A stretch of DNA of 64,000 nucleotides from Stratiolaelaps scimitus (Eukaryota > Arthropoda > Arachnida > Mesostigmata > Laelapidae): NCBI GenBank assembly GCA_019614645.1, contig JABWDB010000006.1:6758001-6822000 (forward strand). The letters are read 5' to 3'. The stretch's first letter is position 1. The number at the start of each line of letters is the position of its first letter. The translations under genes and the position numbers were made by a program. The notes under the pieces were generated by a model. It did no database searches. It had not been told where the DNA came from and saw only the letters and a program-made list of their open reading frames with translations. Positions 59,880-64,000 of this stretch are shown one piece after another.

Positions 59880-62027
59880 CTATCAGATCAGACTCACATT
59901 ATGAGACAATTTGAAAGCCCTTGTGAGTGTCGCTACCATTCAACTGACAAAGAGCGTTTTATAATTCATCCACGCAACTGATCCTCTCCATCTCAGCACT
60001 TTCGCGACAAAAGGAATATCTAACATCTTGGCCGATGTTTCGTGTTTCACTTTTGCGGTGTTACTCGCTTATCCACTAATGGATCACGCTATTACGCTTC
60101 AATATTGCGTATATTGAATAATATTACTACTGTACTCAGACAAAATTGATCATGTCGTACTTGTAATCGGCTCTCCTTAAGGAGGCTGCCCCGGAGAGCC
60201 TCAAGACCGACGGGAGCCGTTGATCCCCACAGTATTCGTCGGTAATCGAATAGTGTTTCTTCAAGTAACATTATTATTATACTTCATAGCTTCCCCATCA
60301 ATTCCATCAATATTTCAACGGCGAATGTTAGCACTACTATAATATTAGACATATCATGCAGCTCGGTCTCCAGTAGTCAATTTCGAATTGCGCACACCGC
60401 ATCGTGAGTGTTCCCCAGCACGAATGTGTTTAGTAAAAGCCGAACCGCATATCCTTATGTTCTTTGTTTATTAATTTATTATTGTAAAAAATATAAGAGC
60501 ATATTTGCCTATGTCCGGTAGATGCCGGGATGAAGGTGGAGCGCAATCCTGAATGCGATGCAACTGCCTACTCCTCAGGTCTCCGCCTTCCATTAAATGT
60601 AAGGGAATAATAATAACATATAAACGAAATGTATACAAACTTAAAATAGCCGTTCTATAAACAGACCTCTGTTCGTCACCACATACACCACCCTAAAGGA
60701 CAGCATTTGTTTAAGCTTCGAGCGTAAGTACGAAATGGGTGGGTGCCTTTCGGAGATCGTACTGACTACAGGTTCTTCGAGTCTTAAAGTCTTAGCTTAC
60801 TGCCCCGGGAAAACGAAGATCCACATATATTTCGTTGTCTGCGAATAATCGCCCACTTTTCATCCCCATTGCAATTACTCGTAAGGCTTGCCGTCGTTCG
60901 ATTTGTCGCGTGTCGTGCCTTCTAGAGAAATTTCTGGTTGCTAGGCAATCACAATGTTTCCGAGGTATGAGGGCAGCAAGCAGTTCTTTCTGCTACTTTC
61001 TGCACACTTGGCCTTTGACAAGAGCTTACCAGATTCTGCCAATTGAAGCGCACGATGTAAGGTCTAGCTGACTGAACGTGCTTAATACAATATGGCACGC
61101 ACCCGTAGTAGATAACCCTTTGTGTCAAGTAACAGACTGATTTGTAGAAGACTTTCTGCTGAATGTTCTCGAACACGCAATATATGTATACGGCATGTGG
61201 CATTTTAGCGAAAATTCGACAAACTCTTAAGAAACACCCGAGTCGTCGTCATTAGTGGGTTCGTCCGATATGACGTCGGGCGCCTAAGCCCCTTCTTCTG
61301 CTAGCGCGTGTTTCCTATTAGAGGTATTCGAATGGCCATCAGAGGCGGCTCTAGCAGCGTTTTCCCTCCCACGGCCAAACTTTGATCAAACCAGAGACTC
61401 ATCGTTCATTATGCATGAATTGATGACTAGGTGAGTATTGCTTAATAGATTAGGTCTGTGGAAGGTTAGCTTCGCTAAACCTGAGAACGCTTGCTGGCCA
61501 ATCCTCGTATTCCATACTTTCCTTGGAATCTCTTGAGAATGTGACTCGTGTACAACAGCTTGTTTTCGTTTGTGACAAGGGCATCACCATTCTCACAATG
61601 TTGCAGCTTACGTGGACTCGGTATCTATGATACCACTTGGATATGCGCCAGTGTAACCAAGTGCAAACATGAGCTCAATTGCACATCGAGCATATCTGTA
61701 TAGTTTTCTACATCTGTATAGAGATCTGCGCGCGAAAGCTTTAACTAATTTTATTTGCCGAACAAAACACATTTAATTGGCACAACTTCGTCACTAAATT
61801 AAGGCGGTTACATGCGGACACGTACGTAGCAGCAGGATCTTGATCCAGCCAGTTTTCTATAGTGTAATGAATAGCGAGGTTTTCCAAGCCAAATTGTTAG
61901 CTCAATTGTATGCCGTCTCGTCATTCCTCTGCTGCACGGTGAAATGCAGCGCGAACTATGGGCTTGACAACAGATAGCAAATAACCGACCTAATATTATA
62001 TGCAAGGCCCCTGCCCTGTTTCCATGT

Positions 62028-62042
62028 ATAATAATAATAGTA

Positions 62043-62073
<31 letters not shown>
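62028..62073. repeat. (ATT)n microsatellite
   Basis: Imperfect TAA/ATT trinucleotide tract of about 45 bp. Confidence 0.9.
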
Positions 62074-62075
<2 letters not shown>

Positions 62076-62692
62076 TATTTAATTTACACAATATATTACA
62101 ACATACGAACCCACAGCACACACACATACTCGTGTATTGATATGGTGGGAAGCCTTTTGTCCACTAGAAGATTAATATAACTTCTCATTTTGGTACAAAC
62201 CATTCCACAAGAGAAATTAAGGATATTTCGGTGAAATGCGTTACGTACAACTGGGAGGTGTCGTAATCGATTTCGGAATGCACCTATGGTTTCCAAAAGT
62301 TCCGTCGAGTCCGTTAAATACTGGCTAATTTACCAATTACCAATACGTTCTTACAGCATGTCAAATTTACATACATGGTCATGCTCTATGATGCAGTTTC
62401 GGGCACGAAATCCCCCAAAGCCGATACCTTATAAATAGGGCCGAACTTACAAATGGGAATAATTGGCTACAATAATTATCACAATATGATTTTATTATGC
62501 GACCGATACCATTACATAACAAATTAAAAATTGTTTCACAAAATAAAATAGTTGCTCTATAGTGTTGTTATTGAGAACTAATCAATTTTCTCGGCTGGTC
62601 CACATGCATCAGGTTTTCATGAACATTGTAGGGCTACAGTGTCTTGACAGCCTTAGCGAAACATTACGGAATCTTGACGAAGCTCCTCTTTA

Positions 62693-62698
62693 TTACCA
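62693..62698 (-). promoter_or_regulatory. AATAAA polyadenylation signal overlapping the stop codon
   Basis: The plus-strand TTATTA/TTTATT at about 62689-62695 reads TAATAAA on the minus strand, directly at the end of the terminal exon. If it is used, the 3' UTR would be only some 15-30 nt. Confidence 0.4.
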
Positions 62699-62988
62699 CA
62701 CTTCGTATTCTTCGTCGGGCGGCGTTTCGTGCTGTCGGCAGGGAGTGGCGACATACAAGGAATTCTCATATCGTCTTGCCTCTGACGACAGACCACTAGA
62801 CGACTGATTCCGATAACTCCGATTCAGCGTTTTCCCAGGGCTCTTCGGGCACTTGGATGTGTCACAACGGATGTCTGTCAAATCACCGTCGATACGACAT
62901 ATTTTTGAAAGCTCGCGGCGCCGCGGGCTTTTCGCTTCAGCCACTTGTACGGCTGACGGCTCACGAAGAAGATTACCGATGGGGTGTG
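62693..62988 (-). CDS. Terminal coding exon of a convergent gene, unknown protein
   Basis: On the minus strand an acceptor with a good pyrimidine tract and a branch-like CTAAAC (TTTCCCTCTAAACGACACAG, ending at 62989) is followed by 98 open codons to a TAA at 62695-62693. The stop overlaps AATAAA (GGTAATAAAG). The peptide is hydrophilic: HPIGNLLREPSAVQVAEAK, a basic SPRRREL patch, ICRIDGDLTDIRC, Ser-rich NQSSSGLSSEARRY, and the C-terminus ETPPDEEYEVW. This looks like a cytosolic regulatory tail with possible phosphotyrosine sites (YENSL, EEYEVW), but no family is recognised. The exon starts in phase 1, and earlier exons lie beyond the window or among sequence I could not assign. The frame is also open upstream of the acceptor. 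Confidence 0.5.
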
Positions 62989-64000
62989 CTGTGTCGTTTA
63001 GAGGGAAACAGTAAGACGGGCCATAGCAACTGACTCGATCGCCGTGTCGGATTTATTCTAGACGGCGCGGGCCGCAGTGTCGATTCAGGCAATACCATCT
63101 CGGAGCTCTCTAGGGGCAGTCGTATAAACTCGTATGCTAAAACAGCCTTCTCTTGACTGGCGATGAAGGCATTCCATTTTTGAGTTCTGTGTCGTATATA
63201 GCACAGGTGGCACTTCGCAATTGTACAGTAGATCGATGCATTTCTCTACGCTCATGCATTTAATTACTCTCTGCTAACTAGCACGTGAACGATCATATGT
63301 GCCTGGTATATAATATGCTGATGTGGGAGACCGCAGCCGCACAGCCGAGTCGAGCCGAGCCCTCGCATTTTAGTGAAAATGTATAGAAAACATCATCAGT
63401 ACATACCCGCTTTTTAGCCGATTGTGGAAATATTTTGTTATATTTGTCCCACTAACAATGTGCAATATGCTAGGCTTTAAAAAATGCTTATATTCGTCCG
63501 GATAACGCCCCAAGAGACTGCCAGATACTTACACAACGTACTACACAAGGCCGAACACTTCAGGTTTAGTGGTGTTTATTGACGTGCAATATAGCAAGGT
63601 GGCTTTTAGCATAGCGGCTTGATAAGAACAAACAGTTTCCATCTTCGAAAATAGGAGGGCACTGTCGAAACAGCAGATGTAAATAACCTGCGTGGCAGGG
63701 CATGGCGCCCCTTTTGCATCGCCGATTGCCTCTTTCCCCGACACAGATCGGCAATAGATACGTGCAGACGCAATCCGACCCAAACAAGTAGAGGTAATCT
63801 ACACCTCCGTCGTAAAGTCAACGTGAATTTACGTGTATTGCAATGGCGTGGAGGTTGGCACAAAGCCCACAGGGGCACCAACTCGAACCTGTCCACGTTT
63901 CGTTTTGTGCAACTCTCCTTCGAGTTGTCCATTAAGCTGTCGGAATACTGAATCGCTTATAATTCCTAGAAAACGGTTATGAAAGACAATTACCTGCGCT
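62989..64000. other. Right edge, probably intron of the minus-strand gene
   Basis: No upstream exon is identified. A strong donor (TTGT|GTAAGT on the minus strand, junction near 63533) exists. The only stop-free frame reaching it in the required phase is about 14 codons long, so I do not call an exon. Confidence 0.3.

Larger units (their letters stand above)
57787..62692. other. Unassigned AT-rich intergenic DNA
   Basis: No exon or RNA gene is supported. Contains a G14 run (59866-59879), (ATT)n at 62028-62073 and scattered short frames without motifs. Confidence 0.45.

Noticed and set aside
1..64000. CRISPR array, operon, prophage or plasmid functions
   Set aside because: Repeats are SINEs and microsatellites, genes are spliced, and there are no bacterial-type ribosome-binding sites or gene clusters.

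Overview
This is eukaryotic nuclear DNA, most likely from an arthropod. The evidence is spliced GT-AG exons with AT-richer introns, short tRNA-derived SINEs, abundant di- and trinucleotide microsatellites, and one well-resolved gene of an animal-specific family. The (CAG/CTG)n-rich islands and moderate introns would suit a parasitiform mite such as Varroa, but that is a guess. Nothing looks bacterial or plasmid-like: there are no operons, CRISPR array, rRNA or intact tRNA gene.

The one gene I can fully reconstruct is on the + strand at 44957-56299. Nine exons join with consistent GT-AG boundaries and matching phases into exactly 1500 nt, or 499 residues plus a stop. The protein has a short N-terminal segment, one transmembrane helix, a basic stop-transfer patch, a linker, and two C2 domains ending in the synaptotagmin signature HWEEM...WHQL. 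Most Ca2+-ligand aspartates are replaced in both C2 domains. It is therefore a Ca2+-insensitive synaptotagmin, closest by eye to the Syt14/16 or Syt12 type. It is expected to work as a membrane tether or trafficking adaptor.

At the right edge (62693-62988, - strand) lies what looks like the last coding exon of a convergent gene whose remainder is outside the window. Its stop codon overlaps an AATAAA polyadenylation signal. Between the two genes, 57319-57786 holds a relic of roughly 156 codons with two compensating frame changes.

The left 43 kb contains no gene I can name. It alternates GC-rich islands (about 0.5-2.8, 4.6-5.2, 6.0-7.2, 8.1-10.5, 12.4-13.7, 15.3-16.3, 21.2-22.7, 24.7-26.3, 28.1-30.2, 33.7-35.6 and 43.7-45.0 kb) with AT-richer DNA carrying SINE fragments, hairpins and simple repeats. 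Several islands contain exon-like open frames next to good splice sites. The most suggestive is a signal-peptide-like first exon on the - strand at 29505-29641, followed by GTAAGA. Others lie at 539-803, 5646-6006, 13387-13610, 26180-26344, 28538-28847 and 33978-34149. These are leads, not established genes. In GC-rich repeat DNA both strands tend to look coding. Long open frames that are mostly polyA/polyS/polyL translations of trinucleotide repeats are treated as artefacts.
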